A stretch of DNA of 64,000 nucleotides. It comes from Osedax fenrisi. Lineage: Eukaryota > Annelida > Polychaeta > Sabellida > Siboglinidae. Positions within the stretch are counted from its first letter, which is position 1. Each line of letters opens with the position of its first letter. A program made the translations under genes and the position numbers. The stretch spans positions 24,271,982 through 24,335,981 of the forward strand of contig OZ025241.1 in assembly GCA_964019155.1 (NCBI GenBank), in the 5' to 3' direction. The notes below the pieces were generated by a model. That model made no database searches and had not been told where the DNA came from. It saw nothing but the letters and a program-made list of their open reading frames with translations. This document shows, one piece after another, positions 45,696 through 59,992 of this stretch.

Positions 45696-48600
45696 ATGAC
45701 TAAACCCGCCTTCAAAGTTGGTCAGTATTAACCCGATAATTATCATATAAATATAGTATGAATCTTTACATACATCACTGGTATTGTAAGGACTATTATT
45801 TGTCGTTATATAAAGCATTTTTATTTATAATTGTAAGCATAATATCGCCCATTTTTAAACAATAAAGTAGTGATAAAATTATTTTTATATTGTTATGGTA
45901 ATTAATATTAATATAGTTTTAATTAATATTATATTTATATTATTAACATATAAATTATATTTTATATTTGTTTCAATGAATTATCTATTATTTTTAAAAA
46001 TTTAAAAAATATTTTATTCAATACATCATTTATTAAATGATTAATTAATACTAATAATTTCCATACTACATTAAAATAACGTTATTTATAATTTTAATAA
46101 TATAACATTTTTATTTTATAAATTATATTATAATATAATAAATATATTATATAATATAGTATGCAATATTATAAATTATAATATATTTAAAATAAAAATA
46201 TAATTTTGATATTAGTATCTATCATAATGTTACATCATAAAATGATGATTTTATATAATTACAAACTCTTGTATATTTGTAAGTGTTCTATCAAATTCAT
46301 ACTCTTGTATAAGTGTTTTAATTTATATTTGTTAATTTAATTTATAATCATCTTTTTATGTTGTACCAAAACGTTATCAAGTTGTATCTCGACTAAATGC
46401 AAACATGTGTAAATACTATTCATAGTTCTATAGAGTGCCCTAATGAATCTACTAATTATATCATTAGGTTAATCCTATATATATATATATATATATATAA
46501 TAATGGTCCATTAATAATGGAATATATAGTAAACGACTATAATTTAAAATATAGTATGTATGTGAAGCGTATATACAACACATTTGTTTACATAATATAA
46601 TGAATTAGTTTACATATGTATAATTGAGTAAAGATTAGGCTTGTAGTAATATAATAATTATATATCAACTAACATCCAATATATGTACTATATTATACTA
46701 GTATCACTAACTATATGTATTATTGCTCGTAATTGTTCTAAATATACATTATTCAGTATTTATTAAATAATGATTAAACTAATAAATATAATTAAATTAA
46801 TGAGTAATACAAATCAAGAACAATGTTGTTGATTATACAATATTTATTTATCTTTACATTATAAAACATTTTACAACCATATTACCAAAATTAAATTATT
46901 AATCTATTCATAGTGTTTATCAATTTAATTATACCAAATCATGACATAATATATGTTATTAATTTTATAAATTATTTATTATTATATAAATACTTTTTTT
47001 TATATATAATTTATTTATTTTGTTCTATTTACCTATTAATTTCATTATTTGTATACGTTTTAATATTTAATATAACATTACAGCTGATATCAGTCTTGCT
47101 GAATGGGGTCGTAAGGCACTTACCATGGCTGAAAATGAAATGCCTGGATTAATGAATATGCGAAAAGTAAATATTATATTATATTCAAATCATTAATAAT
47201 TTATTATGATAGCTAATTATTAATACAAATTATTAATTTATTTTATAGACTTATGGAGCCAGTAAACCCTTGAAAGGTGCCCGTATTGCTGGATGCCTCC
47301 ACATGACAGTTCAAACTGCTGTCCTTATTGAAACTCTTACTGCTTTAGGAGCTGAGGTATGTATCCATATTTATTGTCAAATGTAATTTAAATTTAATCT
47401 ATGTGTAAATTTAATTTAAACTGTACAAAATTAATTAATTACTATACATATTTTAATTGAACTACATTTATTTTCAAATATGTTTTTTTTGTAAATATCA
47501 ATCTAATATTATAACTTAATTAAATCATCTTTAAATAAAATTGTACTGTTTATAATACTAGTTTTTATTTTAGATATAAAAAAATGTATATATCAAATAT
47601 ACTATTTATAAATAATAATATACTATTGATATTATTCTTAATTTAATATAAATGTGGTAACAACCATGTTATATTAATTTCTCCATTAATCATCAATTAC
47701 TTTTCAAATTTAATAATTATTTATTTAGGTCCAATGGTCAAGTTGTAATATTTTCTCTACTCATGACCACGCTGCCGCTGCTATTGCTAAAACTGGTGTC
47801 CCAGTATACGCCTGGAAAGGAGAAACTGATGAAGAATACATCTGGTGTATTGAACAGGTTTATACCATGACAATATGTATATTGTAGTTTGTCACACATG
47901 CTTGATTTAATGATAAAATTAAGTTCAAGCACTTAACCTTTAGTCACTAGAAAAGTGTATATTCATAAATCACTTGAATATTTAATCAACAATATTAATA
48001 TTTACACACTCGCATAATTTCATTGTCATACAATCGAGTAATTCCTTATCTAATAATAACGTGCACTTCAGACTATTATTTTTGCCGATGGTAAACCATT
48101 GAACATGATCTTGGATGATGGTGGTGATTTGACCAACCTCGTTCACTCCAAATACACTCAATACCTCCCAGGTTAATAGATAATACATTTGTTACTATTG
48201 ATATTTTATAATTATATTCTATTATAATATAATTATATTATTTTATAACTATAATAAATTTTATATTTGAATTGCATAATTGCATAATTTTTTTAAATTG
48301 CATAATAAAGATTTTCATTATTATTATTAAGGTATCTTCGGTATTTCCGAGGAGACCACCACTGGTGTACACAACCTCGCCAAGATGATGAACAAAGGTG
48401 AATTGAAGTGCCCAGCTTTCAATGTCAATGATTCCGTTACCAAGAGTAAGTTTGATAACTTATACGGATGCAGAGAATCCCTCGTCGATGGAATCAAGCG
48501 TGCAACTGACATCATGTTGGCCGGAAAGGTATGTATAGTTAAATTTATATATAGATATAAATTATAGAGCTATATACTGTAATTATATCCATCAGTAGGT

Positions 48601-49426
48601 CAGCATAAATTCTGTATCTATTACTAATGCATATATATTGATATATATTCAGGTAGCCGTAGTAGCTGGATACGGAGATGTCGGAAAGGGTTGTGCCCAC
48701 GCCCTCCGTGCTTTCGGTGCTCGCGTTCTCGTCACTGAGATCGATCCAATCAACGCTCTTCAAGCTTCCATGGAAGGTTACGAAGTAACCACCATGGAAG
48801 AGGCCTGCAAGGAAGCCCGTGTATTCGTTACCGCCACCGGTTGTCGCGATATCATTCGTGCTGAGCACTTCGTGGAGATGTTGGAAGATTCTATCGTCTG
48901 CAACATTGGACATTTCGATACCGAGATCTGTAAGAAGTGGTTAGATGACAACTGTGCCTCCGTAGATACCGTCAAACCCCAAGTTGAACGCTACACCATG
49001 AAGAGTGGACGCCACATCATTCTCTTGGCCGAAGGTCGTCTGGTTAACCTTGGATGTGCCATGGGACACCCCAGCTTCGTGATGAGTAACTCATTCACTA
49101 ACCAAGTACTCGCTCAAATTGAACTGTACACCAAACCAGGAACCTACAAAGTAGGAGTACATATGCTTCCCAAGAAGGTTTGTATCTTTGTAATTATTAT
49201 AATAATAATAATAATAATGAGTAATAAGTTATGTTATATTTAAAATTTACCCTTTATTAAAAATGTATGTAAACAAACGAAAATTAATACGCAGTTGGAC
49301 GAAGCTGTTGCTGCTGCCCATCTCGCTCATCTTGGAGTTAAGATGACCAAGCTTAACGAAGTACAAGCCGAATATCTCGGACTCCCCGTTGAAGGACCAT
49401 TCAAGCCAGACCATTATAGATACTAG
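45696..49426 (+). CDS. AHCY: S-adenosyl-L-homocysteine hydrolase, complete, eight exons
   Basis: This NAD-dependent cytosolic enzyme splits S-adenosylhomocysteine into adenosine and homocysteine, relieving inhibition of methyltransferases. Exons with consistent phases: 45696-45720, 47084-47166, 47249-47356, 47729-47857, 48072-48171, 48332-48528, 48653-49177, 49295-49426. They encode 432 residues, the same length as the human enzyme. The first exon gives only MTKPAFKV plus one base. Seen motifs: GARIAGCLHMTVQTAVLIE, WSSCNIFSTHDHAAAAI, ILDDGGDLTN, ISEETTTG, SVTKSKFDNLYGCRES (substrate-site Asp, Glu, Lys, Asp, Cys), AGYGDVGKG (NAD-binding loop), NIGHFDTEI, LAEGRLVNLGCAMGHPSFVM, and the C-terminal GPFKPDHYRY. 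No damage is visible and the exons are markedly GC-richer than the introns. It converges on LRRC23. Confidence 0.98.
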
Positions 49427-49438
49427 TTTATTAATAAA
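49427..49438. terminator. Palindromic bidirectional poly(A) signal shared by AHCY and LRRC23
   Basis: TTTATTAATAAA is a perfect palindrome, so AATAAA is present on both strands. It begins directly after the AHCY stop codon and lies 5 bp from the LRRC23 stop codon. No other AATAAA lies nearer to either stop. Confidence 0.7.
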
Positions 49439-49443
49439 ACAAA

Positions 49444-52400
49444 TTATTCTTCTATAACTTCTTCTGATTCCTAAATTGAATATAATCGTTAATATAAAAT
49501 AATTTCATGATTCTATAAGAAACGTATAAATTGATTAAACTGTTATTACTTACATTTGGAGTCAAATCATTATCTGAAACCTGTGCACTTACAATATTAT
49601 TATCACTTATTGCATCATCTTTAATTATATCATCATCATTAATTACAACACTATTATCTTCATCTAATTTTTTTTGCTCATCCTAATATTTTAACATTTT
49701 TTAATTCTTAGTATTATTAATTGTTAATATAGTTTAAGCATTATTTTTTATATGTATCATTACAAACTAGTAATTTTTGTTCAGCTTCTAATCTTTCTTG
49801 TTCTTCTTCGAGCTGTATAAAATAAAAATTATGAATACATTGTAATATTGCTTTTTATGATTAATAACTAGAAATTAACACAAGAAATTTAAATATGCAT
49901 AAATTCAGGCAATAAATCACTTACTCATACATTAAATGTATATATTTACATAACATATTTTATTATATTTAAAAAAAATTAATGAAATCATTACAATTAA
50001 TATATATTTAAATTACCTGATATTACACAAATATAAACACAGTATTTTGTATAATATATACATGTATTTTAGAAATTAATAATGTACTAGAATAAATATT
50101 AATTGTTAATAAATCCTACACACACAATTGAAAGTATTTACACTATATACAGAAATGTAAGTTCTTTTTCTGAAGTATTTATTGAATATTATTAGAATAT
50201 GTAGTATTGAATACAAATATGAAAATATATATTGTAATTTAATTAACATATAATATGCATTTATATTCACACACGTATAAAGTGATATATACCTGAGCTG
50301 CTGCTTCATCTGCTTTTCTTTGATCGTAACTTTCTTGTGCTTCTGTTCTTTCATCGTCATTAAAATCATCCTGTATGTGATGTAATATATCATGACAAAT
50401 AAAATAGTTATCTTATTCGAAAATATATTGAGCAAAGTTTATATTTTCTGTACATTTTTACATACAGTTGGATGTCATCCGCGTATATATGGAAGATAGT
50501 AGGATAATGTGAGATAAGGTGGATAAGGGGATTATGTAAATGTTAAGGACATGTCATAGGATTCCCGCCAATGTATGACTATGTATAGAGATAGCAAATA
50601 ATGTGTCTACACTAGGGATGTAAATAAATACGAATTGAAGCTTTCACAATTTGATCCTGAATTAAAGCTTTCTAAATTATAAAAAACCGAATACGAATTG
50701 AATACTTTGTAGAATGAATACGAATAATACATATTTATTTGTATTCATTTATATTAATAATTAAATTGTTATATATTAATGTATTTTAAATTGGGTTATG
50801 TATTTTATAAATTAATTATAAATATACTAGCGTATAACTATTAATTTAAGATATGCTCCTTGACATTTTATCGTTACCCACTGAAGTAAGATTGAGTTAA
50901 TTTCAATATTTCTACTCTGAAATTTTTGAGGCAGAAGGAATCAATATAACCAAGTCTATATAAAATTGCTTTCACATATCTGATTGCACAAGCAACATTA
51001 GTTACCAGTGAATAAATATGTTCAACTTCTGGAAATATATTTTCAACAAATCGTAATAGATTATCTGATGATAATGTAGATAAATTTAATATTTTTAACA
51101 ACAAATAAATGTATTTCTTCTTATTTTAATAATAATAACTTAAGCTTTAAATTAGTTAATACAATATATTCTGTAATGAATTGTAAAATAGAGCAATCCC
51201 AGTAAACCAAATTTAAAAATAATTTACAAAAGTTTTTGAAAATTGTATGGACACATTTTTGCAAAGTTTGCAAATAATTTTCAATTAATTTCTAAACTTA
51301 TTTTCATATATTTTGCAAACATGTTTTATTTTTAACAAAATTACAACTTTGCATATTATTTGTAAATTATTTTCGTAAAATTTTCGTATATTATTTTCAA
51401 ATATTTTACATACTTCGTATTTTATTTTCAAACAAATTTACAAACTTTGCATTTTAATTGCAAATTATTTTCGTAAAATTTCGAAAATTATTTTCGTATA
51501 TTATTTTAAAATATTTTACAAACTTCATGTTTATTTTCAAAACATATACAGAAAGTTCCAAACTTTGTAAATTATTTACAATATTTTTCAAAATGCGTAA
51601 ATAAATTAAAACAATTAAGAACCTTTTTCAAATATTGGTTTACTGGATTCGAATATGAAATTAATATTAGAAATTTTAAACGAATCGAATATGAAACGAA
51701 TATTAAAATATTTAAACGAAACGAATATTAGAATTTTAAAACGAATCAAATTATTATTTATCCATTCATTTACATCCCTAGTCTACACAAAAAATAGGTG
51801 AGCAGAATTCTATTCATTGAATCAATCTGTTTTTGATTGTATTGTATTTATAATATATGCATGTACATATATTTATTATATATGGCCTATTGTGTATATA
51901 TATAAATTACCATTTTTAATTTTTATTGGCATTTATTCTATATAAATTGTATTTTTACTAATATTAGAAAATAATAGTTATGAAAGATATCTCTGGGAAT
52001 ATATAAACATATGTTATTTGTATAATACAAAAAAAATTAATAATATAACTATAATAGCCTGCACTGTTAGTGTGAATTCATTATTTAGAGAAAACAGCAT
52101 TTGAATATATATAAATACATTATATATTATATATAATGAATATATAAACTACTTTTTATATCATTTCTAGATTGTTTCATGAATACTTTTGTTGAGAGAT
52201 AAGACGGTGAGATGAGCGGGTTGCAACCACTTTTTAACTCATATGAGGTTAACTATATCTATATCTATATATTAACTATAACTGAGGAAGTTTGATTGGT
52301 TATGAAAGAAGATAGACATTTATGTGCAGTACTAGTGATGCCTATAGATGTAAGTCGGTATTTGACTGTCGGAATTGAGTGGTAAATAGTATCGAATGCT

Positions 52401-55400
52401 GAGGTTAGGTCAATTTTGTCATTATTATTATAAATTAATGAGAATATTGCAAGATATCATCGCTAGGGCGATTTAATTTGATTTGAAAGTAAGTTATGCT
52501 CTTTAGAAGATGTGAGGGATTTTGTATGATATTAAATATGTAGTTTGTTGTTTCGTGACGATTTGTTCCAAAGTTTTGGAAAAAAAAGGTTTAATATTGA
52601 GCGGTAATTAATTTGAGGGTCAATGTTTGGTTTCTTAAGGAGGGGTGTAAATGAGTGCATGTTTGTAGGATGGTGGAAAATTTCCAGATGCGAGGGATAC
52701 ATAGAATATATTATTGAGAGGGATACTGAGGGAGTCAGCGATTGAGTGTAGAAGGGAAAGAGAAATAGGGTCAATATGAGATGAACTTTTAATGGCTTTA
52801 AGAAGTGTGCATATTTCTGATATAGAAGGGACAATGTAATATGTATTTAATGTGTGACGATGTAAATACATTAAGTGAGATAGTTGTCAAGGTAGGGATT
52901 ATTAAAAATGTAGGTTGATTGGGAGATTGCTGAGAGTACGTGAGTGCTTAAGATGGAAGTAATCATAGAAAGTTGTCTCGTGGAAAGGCGGGCAAAGTTT
53001 TCTTTTTATTACGCCCTAGATGTTTCGTGCATATAGTGAAGATTTTCTTTTGACCTGATGATCATGATTCGAGATATCATTAATGTGAAGAGGTTTTGCA
53101 TGTAGGAGATCACGTCTATTTTTGGACTTGGTCAGTTGATAAAGCGTGAGTATAGATTCTGCTTTTTTTATACATTTCTTTTCAATTTTACGCACATGCT
53201 TTCGTTTAAGTAGTATACAGATATATCAGGAGGTGTTGATTCTAATGATATATTTTTTAATAATGATTAGAGCGTGGGAATAAAAGGTAGTTGAAAGAGA
53301 GTAAAATAATTCAACGTGTGAGTTATGTGGAAAGGATAGAAAGTCTCTGATGAAATCGTGAGTAGAATTTTTTTGTTTTGCGGAAATAACGAATGATAAT
53401 GGAATGGGGCGGTTTAGGGGATGAAAGGATAACAAAAATAATGTTATGATCCGTAATACTAGGGCCAATATAGTGATAACAAATCAAGTGGGATGACTTA
53501 TAGGAAATGAGGAGATCGAGGGTATTACCCTTTTGCGTACGGGGTAAGTATTGTGAAGTTTAAGAGTGGAGGTTCACATTATATCGAGTAGAGATTTAGA
53601 ATAATTAGTTGATTGGTTAGTGGCAATGTTAAAATGGGACCAGGTAAACTCGGGCCACTTTAAATAACTATATATAGCAATCTTCTATAATAACGCATAA
53701 AAGTGGTCCGAGTTTTCTTCAAAAGTATTCCGAGTTTATTTCAAAAGTGGTCCGAGTTTACTGGACCCGTTAAAATCACCTATAGTGATATTAAATGGAG
53801 GCATTAGATGGGTAAATGAACAAAGTTCAATAAAAAGTAATGAAGGAATTGAGGAAGAGGGGGATTGGTAAAATAGTGATATATTGAAGGTCTTGAAATG
53901 TGGGGGACTAATGGAACAAGTAAACCCTTAATAGTGATCATGATTATGGTCACGTAGAGATGAAACATGAAGGGAGGATTTATAGATAATGTCAATACAT
54001 CCTCCTTAATTATGGGTATTACGTTTAGGAAAATGAGAAAAGAGTGAGGACCAGTGTTCAAAGATGATATAAGGGGTATGTCCATCAGGTGTAATCCATG
54101 TTTCTGTGATAAGATCAAGGTCATGTCCTGTAGTAAGTTATAAGATACGTGGGATATTAGGATAACGATTATTACGGATGGAGCATGTGTTTAGTAATGC
54201 AGATTTAATTAGGCAGGTATGTCGTATTGTGGAAGATGAGGACAGTGTAGTTAGAGTTGAAGAAGGAGATGCATTGTATGTAGGGTCAGGTTTGTGGAAG
54301 TGGTTGGGCAAGGCATATATTTATTTTTGTGGAATTTTGGGTTTGAATGTTATTGTGAGGGGGTTGGGGAATTGTTTGGAAATGGGGAACGACAAGGAGT
54401 AGGAATTAGTAACGGTGGGGTTTGTGAAGAGTGCTTAATATTAGTTTCTATATCTTCATTAGAGTTGTGATCTATACATAGTAAATTATTATATCAAGTA
54501 TGATTAGTGGAGTCTGTATATTTGAAGGAATATATTGGATTGTTAGATGTTGCTTGTCGCATAGTAATGCATGTGCGATTATTGAAGAGTTTATTCCAAT
54601 ACTTAATAACAGGAAGGGTGGTGTTAAAGGAGACGTTTATCAATTAACTTTATTGTAGTTGTGACGTAGTTCATAGTTGTTGTTTTATTGTTTGTAGGGT
54701 GACGGTTGAATGGGCTTAGTATTATTTATTAAGTTATTTTATGATCTTTGTGTTAATTAGTTCTTGATTTTGTATGTTGATTAATATGATTTAATGTGTA
54801 CGTTTTGGAGATTGGTTCATCTATGTTATTGTCGTTATCAGGATGTGGTGAAGTTTGGGGTGCTATATGTAGTGGTGGTGATAGAGTATTATTATATGTA
54901 ATACATTTGGGACAAATATATAAGAATGAGGGAAAGCCTATGAGTTGGATAGCATAATTGGGAGGGTTGTAGACATTATTCCATTTAATTATTAGTAATT
55001 GTTACCATTAATGAATGTATAGTGTACATATGTATGCCACCTATGAGTCATAGGATATGATTCATAGCCAATGACTCATAAGCTATGATTCATACGCTAT
55101 TACTCATAGGCTATGATTCATAGGCTATGTTTCATAGGCTATGACAGTTAACAAAGTCAGTCTCTGTATTATTTAAACTAGATACATAGTGATTACATGA
55201 TGCAGTGGTGATGTCCACTATGTTGGTTATAACTGGCAATGTGATTAATTTATGATTTATAGGAATTCAAATTTGTTTAATTCAGTGTATAACAATAATA
55301 TTCATTAATAAAGAGCTATAAATAGAAAATATGTAATAATATAAGTATATACGCATAATATAAAAAATAGTACAATAGAACGTAAACAATAGTAGTATAA

Positions 55401-58400
55401 ACAATTCAGTGATTTTAAAATTTGTTTAAATAAAGATAATATAAATGTGATTTAAATGAGAAGTATTGCGTGAAATAAATAATATGTGTAGAATGTTTAG
55501 TGAATATGTTAAAGCAGGGAGTAAACTGTTTTAAGCGTGGATAACTTGCATTAATGTCGGATTGATCGGATAAATGATTTACAAAATTAAATTAACGTTA
55601 GCAATAAAATGTAAACAGGAGGTTCGATATATTATTACATTAGCATTACTTATATTATTTGTTATATTAGATTATATATGTTTATTGTATCTAATCTAAT
55701 CTGTATTGACCTTATCTAATCTCTCGAGTCTCCTTAAGGCGATTAACATTTCAAGTCTATATTCGCCTTCATCTGATATTGGATTCTCTGTGAAATATTG
55801 CGTAATAATTATGAAATATTTATATATGTATAACTGATTAGAATTAAATCACAATAGATAGATAGATAAATAGATATAGTTTAGTGAGTGTTAAAAATGA
55901 CATGAAACGATAATTTAAAATAAGTAATATATGAAGAAAAAAATAATGACGCATGTCATAAGTAAAATGTACAACTTTAGTCACTATATATTGAGTACAA
56001 TACTATTGGTGATTCGACAGGCAATTAACAGCATACATTATAATCCTTATTAACCTGATAAAACCATTGCTCTTATGGATGGCAGCATCGATAACTTTGC
56101 TAGTTCTTTTAGATTCGATATGTTGTTTCCTCTAAGTGTGCACATTATTTATACATTTTAAATATGATATCATATTCATATATTACATATTATACATATG
56201 AAATAGGATATAAAATAGATTAGTACTATATAAATAGTATTATAACATAAATATTGTATTTTTAAGCTAATATGTATTACTTCTTAGTTACTATATTAGA
56301 ACAAAAGAGAATATATGGATGCATATAACACACCCACACACACATACATACACAAGCACATGCACGCACACAGTTGTGAGATTATACCTCATATTGATGT
56401 ATTGCAGGTTCTTCAGCGAGTCGGAGAAGCCGTCCAGGTTCTCTATCTGATTGTCTCTCAGATGTAGCGTGGACAGGTGACTCATCTTGTCTATGCCCAC
56501 TAGCGAAGATATCTGATTGGCTGCCTGTGTGTGTGCGCGTGACGGTGGTTTCATCTAACACGTATTTAGTATAGGTATTGGAATATACCTATACTATATA
56601 CCTATAGCATCTATAGATATTTAGTATATACCTACATCAATCTATATATATATATATGTATACTAACTAATTAAAAGTATGTTTAAAAATAATGAAAGTA
56701 TATCGTACGCGTGGCAATATCATTATATTACATCGTATTATGCGATAAATATTATGCAATAATACGAATGTAATATACATATAGACGACGTGCAATTGTT
56801 ATTAGCAGGCTCGTGGAATGTAGCTTTTTAGCGAATAAATGTCTTGTATTACTTTCTTATAAGATAGTTTTTAAATATTAGGTTAACATTTTTTTAATAA
56901 TGTTAACTAAAATTAAGGGTTCTTTAACATAGATTATATATAAAAATAACTAATACATATTTTTGTATGTATAATTATATTTGTATACAATCTTAAGTAA
57001 GGGTGTTAATATTACTTATTATTTAATAGAATAAATTATAAAACTAAAAATCAAATAAAAATTTTAGGAAAGCTCAATATTAAAGGATTTTTTATTTAAT
57101 TTTTGTTAAATATAAATTTTTAATTTTTACCAAAATATAAAATTTATCATATTATTGTAATATATCTACTAAATAAAAATTGATATATGTAAAAAAATTA
57201 TATAAGAAAAATTAAATTATATCATATTTTTCAGAAAAAAATATTAATTCAAAATGTAATTTTGTATCTTCTAGTTAGAGTATACAATTAAGTGTTTATT
57301 TTTTAGCAATAAAAATAAATTTTAAGAAAAAATAATTTTTTTTTGAAATATTTCATTATTTGAAATTGAAATATCTGTTTATCAATACAATTTTTTTTTT
57401 GAAGAATAGTTATATTTATGTATTATATTTACATTTTGTAATAGAAGAACAATACTCTTCAGACGAACCGCCTGAGTACTAGTAGTGATGAATCTTCGGA
57501 TACTATGTTGTTTATAATGTAAATTCGTATCAAACTATACATTATTAAAATGTAAAAAATGTGTTTTAAATTATAATTCATACGATGAAAACCTAGCGTT
57601 CGTTACTAGTATATAACACAGCAATAGGCTGGTTTTATTTCGTTTCATATGCTACACTGTTTGGTATTAACGAGGAAGAGGTTCTTAAGATTGGGGAGAC
57701 TGAGATCGTTGAGGTTCTTCAGTTTGTTGGAGCGCATCTCGAGCGTGTGTAGCCTGCTCAGTTTAGTGCTGTCCAGTTCCCTGATCTCGGATATCTCGTT
57801 GACTGCGGGGTAGGGGTAGGGTTAATGGGGTGGGTTAATAGGGGTGGGGTTAATGGGGTGGGTTAATAGGGGTGGGGTTAATGGGGGAGGGGTTAATGTG
57901 GGAGGGGTTAATGATGGTGGGGTTTAGGGGGGTGGGGTTAATGGGGGTGGGGTTAATGGGGGTGGAGTAAATGGGGGTGGGGTAAATGTGGGTGTGTTTA
58001 ATGACGGTGGGGTTAATGGTGATGTGGAGTCTATGTGAAATGTGGGTGTGAGGAGGAGGTAGGGTTAATGGGGCTGATGGAACCTATTAGCAATTCGGGG
58101 TAAGGATGGTGAATGGGGGTGGTGTTAACATGGGGGTGTGGAGACTATGAGAAAGGTGGGGTGAGGATATTTAATCGGGTTAGGGGTAGTTAATGGGGGT
58201 GATAGAACCTATGTGAAATGAGGGGGTGAGGAAAGGGTTAATGGGGCTGATGGAACCTATTAGATATCCGGGGTAAGTATGGTGAATGTGGGTGGGGTGG
58301 TGTGGGTTTAACAGGATTAACACCGTACAGAATGGGTGTACAATAAGGGGAGATGTATTACTAAGGTGCACTATATAATCAATAGTGTATATACATATTA

Positions 58401-59960
58401 CTTAATTATTAGTTGTATATAGGCAAATAATGGCTATCATCTATCGATAATAATAATATAATAGTTTATTGACATTAGAAAATCGTAGATGTTCATAAAC
58501 TTCATAATAATATAAACAAATAGAAACTACTTAGTGAGTGAGTGAGTGTTTACTTATTATGTCACGTATTATTTACACGATGTAATCATTATGTCATATT
58601 GCTAGGTGAAATATGACTTTTTTGAAATTTTATCACATTTTTACGAAATGATAACGAAATACACCATATAAGCGATATACTGCTTATGAAGATATATGAA
58701 CGACTATATATAATTATATATATATATATATATATATATTAGTGATCTACAATTTTAAATCTTTACTAATTTTCAAAGTCCTACAAATCGTAAAAAAAAC
58801 CTTTGAGGAATTTCAAATATTTTCAAAGAATGCCAACGCAGACTTTTAAATTTAAAAAAAAGTCTAAACTAAATTCAAATATTTTAAAGATCCAAAATAT
58901 AAAATAGAAAAAAAATAATAATTTAAAATAAAACAATATTAAAAATAAAATTAATATCACTAAGAATAATATTTATTTGAATAAATAACCATTAATGATA
59001 AAATAATATTTACTATATTCCTTTTGGGTTCTATGATTCCATATTTATAATGTCAATAACACGTTTTATTGTTATTATAATAAAATATTTAATGCTCAAT
59101 AATTTTATTTTTAATACCCAATGTGATTCGAACCGACTCGAAATATCAAAATTATAATTTGATTAGAAATTAGTGATTAAAAATCTCCAACTCGAATCTA
59201 TTCGATTTGAAATTCTAATTGAAATATTAGAAAATTTAGAACACTAATATATATAGAAATATAGATATACGTAAAATATTACCATTACATTATTTAAAAA
59301 GTAGGCTAAAAATGTATCCGTACATGTATATGTATATCTTTTGTCTCATTAATACTCGTCAACATAATAATTTAGTCGATACTACGTTCGAAAACTACTT
59401 ACAAAATCTGATGGAAGTAGATAAGCCAGCTGGCTATAAGGTAACCAGGTGACATATGTGAAATATGCCATGTGCCCATATATAGGCACATAATAAGCAA
59501 AGGTGGGTGAACAGCAAAAGCTAGTCCAGGACCGTAATATGATCGCTAGACGGTAACTTTCTTATTATAAATAAAACATTAATTATATGAATACAATTAA
59601 TAAATTAATAAAATACGAATAGAAAATTCAATATAATAACAATCCTACTAGTATCGCTCGAAACAAACTGATAATTAACGGGGGGGTGCTGGGGCAGCTA
59701 CAAACAGTTCAGAATGAGGTGCTCGATCATGGGATGGCAGCAGCCGAGCGTGTTCTTCAGCTGGTTGTTGCTGAGGTTAGCCACCTGGATGAATGGCAGC
59801 TCCGACAGCGAGGACAGACTGCTCAACTTGTTGTGGTCAATCTGGGCGGGCGAATAAATATAGGGGGCATTTGGATATATTTAACGTTAGTACCGAATAA
59901 GTTATATATTAATAAAGCTAAAGGGCGAGTCTATAGCTAGTACATATACAATATATTCAC

Positions 59961-59992
<32 letters not shown>

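Noticed and set aside
48545..48975. - strand frames of 122 and 65 residues over AHCY
   Set aside because: Antisense shadows of the large AHCY exon 48653-49177.
54178..54402. + strand frame of 74 residues
   Set aside because: Lies antisense to decayed LINE sequence, with no family motif and no splice context.
59686..59940. + strand frame of 84 residues
   Set aside because: Antisense of LRRC23 exon 59706-59841, whose - strand translation is a clear leucine-rich repeat.
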